49,659 bases of DNA, taken from contig NZ_BAAARY010000020.1 of the NCBI RefSeq assembly GCF_039532605.1, positions 1-49,659 of the forward strand. Direction: 5' to 3'. Source of the stretch: Pilimelia columellifera. Its GTDB lineage: Bacteria; Actinomycetota; Actinomycetes; Mycobacteriales; Micromonosporaceae. The notes beneath the pieces are model-generated. The model had not been told where the DNA came from. It was given only the letters and a program-made list of their open reading frames with translations, and did not search any database. Shown here piece after piece: positions 40,636 to 47,590 of this stretch (the stretch's first letter is position 1; each line of letters starts with the position of its first letter). The position numbers were made by a program, and so were the translations under genes.

Positions 40636-41322
40636 CTACGGACACGGGACGGCGTTGACGCCTCCTTCGTTGGTTTGCAGGCCCATTGTGTGTGCGGTGA
40701 GAAGTTCCATTTGTGTCGTGGTCGTTGCGGTTAGGGTGACTCTTGCCTTGGCTTCGATGGTCACGTCACCGCATCGTGCTTCGGCGGGCGTGAGGTCAAG
40801 CACCGCGCGGGACGAGGCAAGGTGGTCGGGCTTGGTGATGTTGGTTGTAGAGCTGGCCAGAACGGTGCCACCGACGCTGTAGGTCAGTTGGGCGACCGCT
40901 TTGGAGCCAGGCTCACTGATCATCGGAGTTGCCTTGAGGTCAAAGCCCCTCAGCGCGTAGCCGCGACCGTCGGGCGAAATGATCTTGAACTTGACCGCGC
41001 ACTCGGCAACCAGCCGGTTCGGGCGGTCGCCAGCGTTCTTGACCACCTCGAATCCTTTGAATAGGAGATCGAGCTGGGACCGCAGATCCTGTCCTGGTCC
41101 TGGAGCGGTCTCTGTTTGGTGGGCCGGACAACCGTTACCTGCGAAACTCACCAACTTGATCAACGGATCCACCGGTAGTGGGGCGGCCGCGGCAGGTGCC
41201 GCGAGGCCCGCGACAGCCGTCGCGACTGCTGCCAGAACGACCGGCAAACGGCGGGTGCGGACATTGACGCCGCGGCCCGGCCGCGTTACGTGTCGTTCGC
41301 CTATGCGTGCTGTCGATGTCAT
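40636..41322 (-). CDS. Secreted DUF4360-like protein with a transplanted 5' end
   Basis: The 228-residue protein has an unusually long basic N-region (MTSTARIGERHVTRPGRG, then VRTRRL), a hydrophobic core (VVLAAVATAVAGLAAPAAAA) and a mature domain with the DUF4360 marks FAGNGCPAHQ and CAVKFKIISPDGRGYAL. It should be exported. The first seven codons, start codon and ribosome site are part of an 84-bp block repeated perfectly, in inverse, in front of the aldo/keto reductase gene. The original start of this protein may thus have been replaced. No other in-frame ATG or GTG lies before the hydrophobic core. Confidence 0.8.
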   Translation of the reverse strand: MTSTARIGERHVTRPGRGVNVRTRRLPVVLAAVATAVAGLAAPAAAAPLPVDPLIKLVSFAGNGCPAHQTETAPGPGQDLRSQLDLLFKGFEVVKNAGDRPNRLVAECAVKFKIISPDGRGYALRGFDLKATPMISEPGSKAVAQLTYSVGGTVLASSTTNITKPDHLASSRAVLDLTPAEARCGDVTIEAKARVTLTATTTTQMELLTAHTMGLQTNEGGVNAVPCP

Positions 41323-41385
41323 GGCGGTCCCTTCCGAGGGCGCCGGAACGGGCGTCCCGGGTTGCCAGGAGCGTCGCTGGCGCCG
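41302..41385 (-). repeat. 84-bp perfect inverted repeat, left copy
   Basis: The reverse complement of this block is identical, base for base, to 42417-42500. Read on the minus strand it carries 63 nt of 5' region (with GGAAGGGA) followed by ATG and six more codons (MTSTARI) of the DUF4360 gene. Identity stops sharply at both ends. The regulator gene inside the loop starts 5 bp beyond its inner edge. Confidence 0.95.
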
Positions 41386-41389
41386 CCTC

Positions 41390-42358
41390 ATGCTGACGCT
41401 GACCTTTGGCGCCACCGACGTCGCGACGATCCGCTTCGCCGTCTCGCCGCTGTGGGAGCTGGTTGCCAGTATCCGGGTGGCCGCCGACCCCGGCGGGCAC
41501 GCCGTTCACCTGCCATGGGTCCGTCGGCACCGAAGTGCCGCGGCGACCGCGCCGGTCCTGCGCACCCTCGCCTGCGGCGCCCGGCGTCGCACCCCCGGCT
41601 TCCTCGCCCCAGCGCCGCGCTCACCGGTGGTCGAACCGGCCGCCGAGATTGACTCGGTGCGGCATACGCCACCAGAGCTGGTACGACAGGACCTTGAGCG
41701 GGTGTTCGGCGCCGCCCGACCCCTGGCCCTGGACGCGCTGTACGAGGACCCGGCCGCCCACCTGCCGACGCTTGCCGACGCGCTTCACGGCTACTGGCAA
41801 GCCGCGTTGGAACCGCACTGGCCGCGGCTGCGTGGGCTGCTGGAGCACGACGTCGTCCATCGAGCCCGCCAGATCGCCGACGGCGGCCCGGCCGGAGTCT
41901 TCGCCGCACTGCACCAGGACGTCGTCTGGTCCGACGGCCAACTGCGGGTCGACCTGCCCGCCTTCGGCGATACCCACCGACTGGCCGGGCGCGGCCTGGT
42001 GCTGGTCCCGACCGCATTCGGCTGGCCCCGCGTCCATGTCAAGGCCGCGGAGCCCTGGGCGCCGGTGCTGCGGTATCCGGCCCGTGCTGTCGGAACGCTG
42101 TGGGAAGGCACACCGGGCGGCGTCGACCTGGCGGCGAGTCTCGGGAGAACCCGCGCCCATCTGCTGTCGCTACTCGACGAGCCGCTAACCACCACGGCCC
42201 TCGCCCGGATAAGCGGGCTCGCGCCGGCCGGTGTCTCGGCCCACCTGCACCGGCTGCGCCGCTCCGGCCTGGTCACCGCCCATCGCATCGGACGGACCGT
42301 CGCCTACGCCCGCACCCCTCTGGCCCACGCCTGGTGCTCCCGACAGCCAGATCCCTAA
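41390..42358 (+). CDS. ArsR-like winged-helix regulator (DUF5937-type)
   Basis: The 322-residue protein has an N-terminal domain (LTLTFGATDVATIRFAVSPLWEL, about 1-60) and a middle domain typical of DUF5937 regulators (LPTLADALHGYWQAALEPHW, LVLVPTAFGWPRVHV). A C-terminal winged helix follows (about 245-315; TTTALARISGLAPAGVSAHL, LRRSGLVTAHRIGRTVAYA). It lies wholly between two 84-bp inverted repeats. ATG 41390 lacks a clear ribosome site because the preceding bases belong to the repeat; an in-frame ATG at 41321 inside the repeat is an alternative. The starts of this gene and the DUF4360 gene are divergent, 67 bp apart. Confidence 0.87.
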   Translation: MLTLTFGATDVATIRFAVSPLWELVASIRVAADPGGHAVHLPWVRRHRSAAATAPVLRTLACGARRRTPGFLAPAPRSPVVEPAAEIDSVRHTPPELVRQDLERVFGAARPLALDALYEDPAAHLPTLADALHGYWQAALEPHWPRLRGLLEHDVVHRARQIADGGPAGVFAALHQDVVWSDGQLRVDLPAFGDTHRLAGRGLVLVPTAFGWPRVHVKAAEPWAPVLRYPARAVGTLWEGTPGGVDLAASLGRTRAHLLSLLDEPLTTTALARISGLAPAGVSAHLHRLRRSGLVTAHRIGRTVAYARTPLAHAWCSRQPDP

Positions 42359-42416
42359 CCGGCGCGGCAATCAGCATGATGATTCACCGTGGCGCGAATC
42401 CATGGCGGCGGCGCCA

Positions 42417-42500
42417 CGGCGCCAGCGACGCTCCTGGCAACCCGGGACGCCCGTTCCGGCGCCCTCGGAAGGGACCGCCATGACATCGACAGCACGCATA
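42417..42500 (+). repeat. 84-bp perfect inverted repeat, right copy
   Basis: This block is the exact inverse of 41302-41385; outer edges are 1,199 bp apart. It ends with ATGACATCGACAGCACGCAT and one more base, the start of the aldo/keto reductase gene. The bases flanking the outer ends (TTCGCC before 41302, CTCACC after 42500) do not form a target-site duplication. Confidence 0.95.
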
Positions 42501-43301
42501 CTCACCGGCGGGATGCCGTGGCAGCCGCCACCAGCCCGACGCCTCGCGGAGCGGACCCTGCGCGCGGCCGTGGCCGGTGGCGTCCAGCTGATCGACACCG
42601 CTGACAGCTACGCCCTGGGCGCCAACGAGGAGTTCATCGCCGACATCCTGGCCCCGTACCCGCCGGAGCTGCTGATCGCGACCAAGGTCGGCCAGTGTCG
42701 GCCAGGTCCGGGCCAGTGGGTGCCGCTGGGGCGGCCGGAGTACCTACGCCAGCAGGCCCAGCTCAGCCTGCGCCGGCTGCGAGTCGACACGCTCGACCTC
42801 CTCCAACTGCACCGACTGGATCCGGCCGTGCCACTGGAAGACCAGGTCGGGACCCTCGCCGAGCTGCGCGACCAGGGGTTGGCCCGCGAAGTCGGCCTGT
42901 CCCAGGTGACAGTCGAGGAGTTGGAGCGCGCCTGCGCGATCACCCCGATCGCCGCTGTACAGAACAAGTACTCCATCTCCCACCGCGACGACGCCGTGCT
43001 CGACTGGTGCGCCCAGCGGGGCATCACGTTCCTGCCCTGGCGGCCCCTGGAGATCTCCGACACGGACGCCCCCGTCCTGGCCGAAGTCGCGGCCCAGTAC
43101 AACTGCTCAACCACCCGGGTAGCCCTGGCCTGGCTGCTCCACCGATCACCGGCGCTGGCGCCGATCCCCGGAACGAGCCGCCCCGAACACCTGGCCGACA
43201 ACCTGGGCGCCTCGGTGCTCCACCTCGACCCAGTGCACCTGACCCTGCTCGACGATCAGCACCCGCCGAACAAGCAGTGCGCGCAACCGGCGGCGGCCTG
43301 A
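42480..43301 (+). CDS. Aldo/keto reductase, lacking the first barrel strand
   Basis: The 273-residue protein has AKR catalytic residues Asp39 and Tyr44 (LIDTADSYALG), Lys69 (IATKVG) and His111 (LLQLHR). The usual NADPH-site end (PIPGTSRPEHLADNLG) is present. Typical relatives begin MxxTxxIGGDLxVNRLGFGAMRLTG. Here the text goes from MTSTARI straight to LTGGMPWQPP, so about 15 residues forming the first beta strand are missing exactly at the inner end of the 84-bp repeat. Activity is doubtful. Start ATG 42480 has GGAAGGGA upstream inside the repeat. The regulator gene ends 121 bp before it. Confidence 0.87.
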   Translation: MTSTARILTGGMPWQPPPARRLAERTLRAAVAGGVQLIDTADSYALGANEEFIADILAPYPPELLIATKVGQCRPGPGQWVPLGRPEYLRQQAQLSLRRLRVDTLDLLQLHRLDPAVPLEDQVGTLAELRDQGLAREVGLSQVTVEELERACAITPIAAVQNKYSISHRDDAVLDWCAQRGITFLPWRPLEISDTDAPVLAEVAAQYNCSTTRVALAWLLHRSPALAPIPGTSRPEHLADNLGASVLHLDPVHLTLLDDQHPPNKQCAQPAAA

Positions 43302-43339
43302 ATCGAAGCAGCGCCGGGTTTTGACGCGCGGCGGCGTCA

Positions 43340-43377
43340 CACCGGGCGGGGGTGACGGTGCGCACCCCCACCCGGTG
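43340..43377. terminator. Hairpin terminator between convergent genes
   Basis: CACCGGGCGGGGGTG (43340-43354) pairs with CACCCCCACCCGGTG (43363-43377) with a single mismatch and an 8-nt loop. It lies between the aldo/keto reductase and symporter stops and can serve both. Confidence 0.8.
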
Positions 43378-43383
43378 ACCGAT

Positions 43384-45054
43384 TCAGTGCGCCCCGACTC
43401 CGGTGAGCGCACGGTGCTCCAGCGCGGTGAACGCGGCATCCTCCTCGGCGTCCCGGCGGCGCCGGCTGGTCAGCGCCCCGAGCGCCGCGAACGCGAACCC
43501 GGCCGGAATGGACACCAGGCCCGGGTTCTCCAGCGGGACCGGCGCCACGGCGGTGCAACTGAACAGCGCCGTCGGATTGCCGACCGACCTGGCGCCCGCG
43601 TCCACGCCACACGTCGCCGCCTGCTTCGCCGTCAGGGTCACGGCCGGCTTGGTCGCCGACGCCCCGCCCCAGCAGATCGGGCTCAGCAGGACCACGCCGA
43701 CGGCGGTTACCAGCCCGCCGACGATGCCCCACACCGCGCCGCGGGTGGTGAACCGCCGCCAGAACAGCGTGAACAGGATCACCGGCAGGTTCGCCGACGC
43801 CGCGATGGCGAACGCGAGCGCCACCAGGAACGCCACGTTCAGGTCGCGGGCGAACGCCGACAGCCCGATCGACAGCCCGCCGATGACGACGGCGGCGAGC
43901 CGCGCCACCCGCATCTCCCCGCGCTCGTCGGAGCGCCCCTTGCGGATCACGTTGGCATACAGGTCGTGGGCCACCGACGAGGACGCCGCCAGGGTCAGCC
44001 CCGCGACCACCGCCAGGATCGTCGCGAACGCCACCGCGGCGATGAACGCCAGCATCAGCGCCCCGCCGGTAGTGCCCGCGCCGCCGCCGAGGGTCTCGGC
44101 GAGCAGCGTCGCGGCGGTGTTGCCGCTGGGGTCCGACTTCTTGATCGCCGCGCCGCCGACCAGCGCCGCCGCGCCAAACCCGAGCACGAGTGTCATCAGG
44201 TAGAACGCCCCGATAATGCCGATCGCCCAGATGACGCTGCGGCGGGCCGCGCGGGCGCTGGGCACGGTGTAGAAGCGGATCAGGATGTGCGGCAGTCCGG
44301 CGGTACCGAGCACCAACGCCAGCCCGAGCGAGATCAGGTCCAGTTTGCTCCACGCGTCGGTGGCGCCGTACTTGAGGCCCGGTTCGAGGAACGCCAGCCC
44401 CTTGCCCGACTGCGCGGCGGCCGCGCCCAGCAGCTCGGACACGTTGAAATGGTACTTGGCCAGCACCAGGACGGTCATCAGCGCGGCGCCGGCCATCAGC
44501 AGCACCGCCTTGACGATCTGCACCCAGGTCGTGCCTTTCATCCCGCCGACGGTGACGTAGAAGATCATGAGGGCGCCGACCCCGGCGATCACCCAGACCT
44601 TCGCGGCGTCGCCGGTCACGCCCAGCAGCAGCGACACCACCGAGGCCGCGCCGACCATCTGCGCGACCAGGTAGAACGTCGACACCACGACCGTCGACAC
44701 ACCGGCCGCGGTGCGCACGGGGCGCTCCCGGAGCCGGGCCGCCAGCACGTCGGCCATGGTGTACCGGCCGCTGTTGCGCATCAGTTCCGCGACCAGCAGC
44801 AGCGCCACCAGCCAGGCGACGAGGAAGCCGATCGAGTACAGGAATCCGTCGTACCCGTTCAGCGCGATCAGGCCGGCGATGCCCAGGAAGCTCGCGGCGG
44901 ACATGTAGTCGCCGCCGATGGCGACGCCGTTCTGCATCGGGGAGAACGACCGCCCGCCGGCGTAGAAGTCGGCTGCGCTGCGGGTCTGCCGGCTCGCCCA
45001 GACGGTGATAGCGAGCGTGACGGCGACGAAGGCGAGGAACAGGGCGATGGTCAT
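43384..45054 (-). CDS. actP: Sodium/solute symporter, ActP-like (acetate/monocarboxylate)
   Basis: The 556-residue SSS-family transporter has about 13 helices. ADFYAGGRSFSPMQNGVAIG, GDYMSAASFLGIAGLIALNG and GTAGLPHILIRFYTVPSARA are the diagnostic ActP motifs. It imports acetate or related short monocarboxylates with sodium or protons. A ~60-residue extracellular insert near the C-terminal end contains three Cys (ICWGG, ATCGVDAG, FSCTAV). ATG 45054 overlaps the DUF485 stop (ATGA). DUF485-actP is the conserved yjcH-actP pairing. Confidence 0.92.
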   Translation of the reverse strand: MTIALFLAFVAVTLAITVWASRQTRSAADFYAGGRSFSPMQNGVAIGGDYMSAASFLGIAGLIALNGYDGFLYSIGFLVAWLVALLLVAELMRNSGRYTMADVLAARLRERPVRTAAGVSTVVVSTFYLVAQMVGAASVVSLLLGVTGDAAKVWVIAGVGALMIFYVTVGGMKGTTWVQIVKAVLLMAGAALMTVLVLAKYHFNVSELLGAAAAQSGKGLAFLEPGLKYGATDAWSKLDLISLGLALVLGTAGLPHILIRFYTVPSARAARRSVIWAIGIIGAFYLMTLVLGFGAAALVGGAAIKKSDPSGNTAATLLAETLGGGAGTTGGALMLAFIAAVAFATILAVVAGLTLAASSSVAHDLYANVIRKGRSDERGEMRVARLAAVVIGGLSIGLSAFARDLNVAFLVALAFAIAASANLPVILFTLFWRRFTTRGAVWGIVGGLVTAVGVVLLSPICWGGASATKPAVTLTAKQAATCGVDAGARSVGNPTALFSCTAVAPVPLENPGLVSIPAGFAFAALGALTSRRRRDAEEDAAFTALEHRALTGVGAH

Positions 45055-45542
45055 CGGGTGGCCTCCCCGTGGGTGGCGGACAGCTCAGTACCGGCGTCGT
45101 CGCAGCCAGCGGGGTCGGCGGTGCCAACGACGCCGGTGTCGTCCGGGTCGGCGTCGGCCGCGCGCAGGCGGTCGGCGAGCGGGTCGAGGCGACGGCGGGC
45201 GTAGGCGGCGTACCAGGCCGCGATGCCGAACGTCGACGCGAACTGGCCGATACCCAGCAGAAGCGCGACGTTGACGTTGCCGAACACGCGGACACCCATG
45301 AGGTCGCGGGCATACGCCGACAGCAGCACGTAAAGCAGGTACCAGACGAGGAACGCCACGGTCATCGGGAACGCGAACCGACGGAACCGACGGCGCAGGA
45401 CCTCGATATCGGAATTGGTCGCCACGGCTCCTTCGCGTGATCGTGGCAGCGGCACCGGCCGCCGGCCCGTCCCGGGCTCCGGCGCGGCCGCTGCCGGCTG
45501 CCCCTCGGCTGGGGCGACAGCGGGATCTGGGGGGAAATTCAT
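45051..45542 (-). CDS. DUF485 membrane protein (YjcH-like partner of ActP)
   Basis: The 163-residue protein has a disordered N-terminus of about 45 residues, a DUF485 core with two helices (FAFPMTVAFLVWYLLYVLLS, VNVALLLGIGQFASTFGIAA) and a basic loop, then an acidic tail. It is thought to aid the partner symporter. ATG 45542 has no ribosome site, but TAGTGT lies seven bases upstream and could be a -10 element, giving a leaderless mRNA. A GTG at about 45423 (VATNSDIEVL) preceded by AAGGAG is an alternative start. Confidence 0.86.
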   Translation of the reverse strand: MNFPPDPAVAPAEGQPAAAAPEPGTGRRPVPLPRSREGAVATNSDIEVLRRRFRRFAFPMTVAFLVWYLLYVLLSAYARDLMGVRVFGNVNVALLLGIGQFASTFGIAAWYAAYARRRLDPLADRLRAADADPDDTGVVGTADPAGCDDAGTELSATHGEATR

Positions 45543-45749
45543 TGTGGAGACACTAGTGCCGGACGGGCGTCGCGGCGGCCGCGAAGGGCGCGACGACGGC
45601 GGGTTTCCTCGTCTGGTCCGGGGCCGCACATCGCTACGCCTACGCACAGGCGCGGAACCTGGCCGACGCCGAAACACCTCACGGGCTCGGCTCACCTAGA
45701 TCAACGTGTCGGAATCGGTCCGTACGGTTGGCCAGTTCTGCCGCCTGTC

Positions 45750-45814
45750 CATCGGCAGTAGCCGATGGTGGTAATCCGATGCAGCCGGGTGCGCGTACCT
45801 CCTGTTATGACAGG
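45750..45814. promoter_or_regulatory. Two small palindromes upstream of the Asn/Gly/Lys-repeat protein
   Basis: CATCGGC-AGTA-GCCGATG (45750-45767) and CCTGT-TATG-ACAGG (45801-45814) are perfect inverted repeats in the 327-bp gap before the gene at 45870. Either may be an operator or an attenuator hairpin. No other gene is seen in the gap 45543-45869. Confidence 0.45.
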
Positions 45815-45869
45815 CGTACCTGCCCACCGGTATGGACCGGGGTGGTGGGTAGAGGGATGGGAGAACACC

Positions 45870-46334
45870 ATGGGTGGCTATTTCGTCGGGCGATCACAGA
45901 TGGCACGAGGTGCGCGCCGCCGGAAGCGGGTGGTGGCTCTGGCCGGGGCGGTCGCGCTGCTCGGCGGGATACTCACGCTGACCAACGTGTCGTCCGCGGC
46001 TGAGGTGTCTGCTCCCGGCGGCGGCGCCAACGCCGGCAAGAATGCCGGAAAGAATGCCGGCAAGCAGGTTGAGTTCAGCGACGAGCAAGTTGATACGGCT
46101 CGCAGGAGGGCCGCCCAACTCGTGCAGAACTCACTCGGCGGGCTCAGCGATGCGGAAATTCTGCAGGTCATCGATGCGGGCATCGAGGCTGAAGGGGACG
46201 CCAAGAAGCGAGCGGCAGATGCCGGTGCTGACGGCAACACACAGGCCGTGTTGGCGGCGCAGGCCCGGGCGCGGGGGTCACTCGCGCTGGCGGCGCGGTT
46301 CCGCGCGGATGGGCAGGGCGGTGGACGGGGCTAG
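45870..46334 (+). CDS. Secreted or anchored protein with NAGK repeats
   Basis: The 154-residue protein has a basic N-terminus and one hydrophobic helix (VVALAGAVALLGGILTLTNV, about residues 25-44), with a possible signal cleavage after SSAAE. Three NAGK repeats follow (GKNAGKNAGKQVE), then an Ala/Glu-rich helical C-terminal region (DTARRRAAQLVQNSLGGLSD, LAAQARARGSLALAARF). No family is recognised. ATG 45870 has GGGAG about six bases upstream; alternatives further up lack one. The next 1.1 kb downstream is decayed DNA, so this is the last intact gene before it. Confidence 0.72.
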   Translation: MGGYFVGRSQMARGARRRKRVVALAGAVALLGGILTLTNVSSAAEVSAPGGGANAGKNAGKNAGKQVEFSDEQVDTARRRAAQLVQNSLGGLSDAEILQVIDAGIEAEGDAKKRAADAGADGNTQAVLAAQARARGSLALAARFRADGQGGGRG

Positions 46335-46445
46335 GTTCTGTCTCGCCGATCATGGCCGTCGGGTACGGCGCTACAGCGGTTGAAAGGCTGAGATCCGTCG
46401 GCGTGGCCTTGTGATCGATCTCGATGGTTTCGGTAGGCCGGGGGT

Positions 46446-46553
46446 ATGAGGTACCCGGCTGGTGGTGGCCTGAACGCGGCGGCGCGGGTCCGGCGTGAGG
46501 AGATCCGGATCCAGGCCGCGACCATGTTCGAGGAGTCGAAATCGACCTCATAG
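46446..46553 (+). pseudogene. IS630-type transposase N-terminal remnant
   Basis: ATG 46446 to TAG 46551-46553 codes for MRYPAGGGLNAAARVRREEI and RIQAATMFEESKSTS. The MRYPxGGGL start and the (R)REEIRxQAAxxF run are the opening of the helix-turn-helix of IS630-family transposases of actinobacteria. Only 35 codons remain out of roughly 350. Confidence 0.7.
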
Positions 46554-46728
46554 ATTGCTTCTGAACCGCCGGTTTCGGAGACGTCGGTGCCCGATGGCGG
46601 CACCAACAACTTAATCCGCTTACGCGCCTCCCGCCGCGCCGCCGACTCGCTGCGGGCCTCCCCCGGCGAGGAGTAACCCAGTACGGCGACTGGAAGCGGC
46701 AGCGTTGCTGTCAAATGTCGCAGAAATC

Positions 46729-46764
46729 GATCAGGCCCGATGCTCAATTGCATTGGGCCTGATC
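46729..46764. repeat. 36-bp near-perfect palindrome at an IS remnant
   Basis: GATCAGGCCC-G-ATGC (46729-46743) pairs with GCAT-T-GGGCCTGATC (46750-46764) around TCAATT, with one G-T wobble. It spans the stop codon of the adjacent IS3-type remnant (46744-46746). It may be an IS end, a transposase terminator or the junction of two element ends. Confidence 0.7.
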
Positions 46765-46884
46765 ATAGTAGCGGGCCTCTGCGTCGGCAGGCGGGGTGCG
46801 GCCGTGGCGCTGCATGAGGCGGTGGTGGTTCTACCAGCCGACCCATTCGGCGGTGATGTGCTCGACTTCGGCGAGGGCGCGTAG
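46744..46884 (-). pseudogene. IS3-family transposase (OrfB integrase) C-terminal remnant
   Basis: On the minus strand the frame reads LRALAEVEHITAEWVGW, a TAG stop, then NHHRLMQRHGRTPPADAEAR and YYDQAQCN before TGA. This is the C-terminal end of IS3-type OrfB transposases, normally W(F/Y)NxxRLMQRLGRxPPAEAExxYY. The in-frame stop replaces the Phe/Tyr. The catalytic DDE core is gone. Confidence 0.8.
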
Positions 46885-47028
46885 CGGCCCTCGCCGGAAG
46901 GGCGAGTCGGCGACGCTCTCTGGTGGGCGAGCACCACGGTCACGACGGTCGGCTACGGCGACCGCTACCCCGTCAGCGCTGAGAGCCGGCTCGTGAGTGG
47001 GGTTGATCGGTACGAGATCGTCCGTTAA
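46885..47028 (+). pseudogene. Potassium-channel pore fragment
   Basis: Reading to TAA 47026-47028 gives GDALWWASTTVTTVGYGDRY followed by PVSAESRLVSGVDRYEIVR. TTVGYGD is the K+ selectivity filter, and the flanking pore helix is intact. The rest of the channel (voltage or membrane helices before it, the S6-like helix after it) is missing and no start codon exists. It abuts the IS3 remnant, which suggests that the element destroyed the gene. Confidence 0.8.
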
Positions 47029-47084
47029 GGGGTAGCGGCCGGGCGGCTCTCGGGTCGGCGGGGTATGAGTGGGCGGCCGATGCT

Positions 47085-47465
47085 GGTCCGGACGATCGGT
47101 TGGCCAGCAACAACCACTGCCGCTTCTCCGTCGGGCAGGGTGACCCGCGACAGTTCTGGGTGGCCGGCTTCACCCAGCGCCGGGTCCTGCTGGAAGGGTG
47201 GTCGTACACGCCGCTGGCGAACCGGTACGAGATGGCGAACTCGTCGGTGCCAACAAGGTGCCGCGCTAGAACCCACCGCTGCTGTCGGCCAAACGACGCC
47301 CCGTTCACGGCGCCGCCGGTGGCCACGGTGGGCAGACTACGGGCGCGCTATGGCGTGCGGTGGCTGGTCGTGGACATCCGCCGGCCACACGATCCGACGG
47401 GCATTGCCAGGGTGGCGGAGCTTCGCCTCGCCACCGGCCAGGTGTCAATCTACCGGCTCCGGTGA
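47085..47465 (+). pseudogene. C-terminal remnant of a large membrane protein, frameshifted
   Basis: The frame carries FWVAGFTQRRVLLEGWSYTP, then from about 47250 switches to +1 (GANKVPR, TAG, NPPLLSA) and returns by about 47290 (NDAPFTAPP, RARYGVRWLVVDIRRPH, TGQVSIYRLR). The order of motifs (xRRVLxEGW-YT, P-LLSANDAxF, LRxRYGVRWLxVD) is that of the extracellular C-terminal part of large actinobacterial multi-pass membrane proteins of unknown function. Two frameshifts and a stop (where Tyr-Trp is expected) mark it as dead. It begins right after the channel fragment. Confidence 0.6.
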
Positions 47466-47590
47466 CCGGGCGGGTCCCGTTTGGTCGCCCGTGGGGGGAA
47501 GGCCGACGCCGGGAGCCATTGTGACCACTCCCCTGCATCGACCATAGTAAATGGACTCGTCCGCCTCGCCCCCCACCGAGGAGTTTCCGC

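Noticed and set aside
41302..42500. The 84-bp repeats as ends of a transposon
   Set aside because: No transposase lies inside, no target-site duplication is seen, and the repeats contain gene starts rather than element ends.
43321..45204. A 627-codon plus-strand open frame
   Set aside because: It is antisense to the ActP-like symporter, which has clear transmembrane and family motifs.
46331..46753. A 140-codon minus-strand frame in the decayed region
   Set aside because: It is antisense to the IS630 remnant and shares DNA with the IS3 remnant; no family pattern, and decay explains the sequence better.
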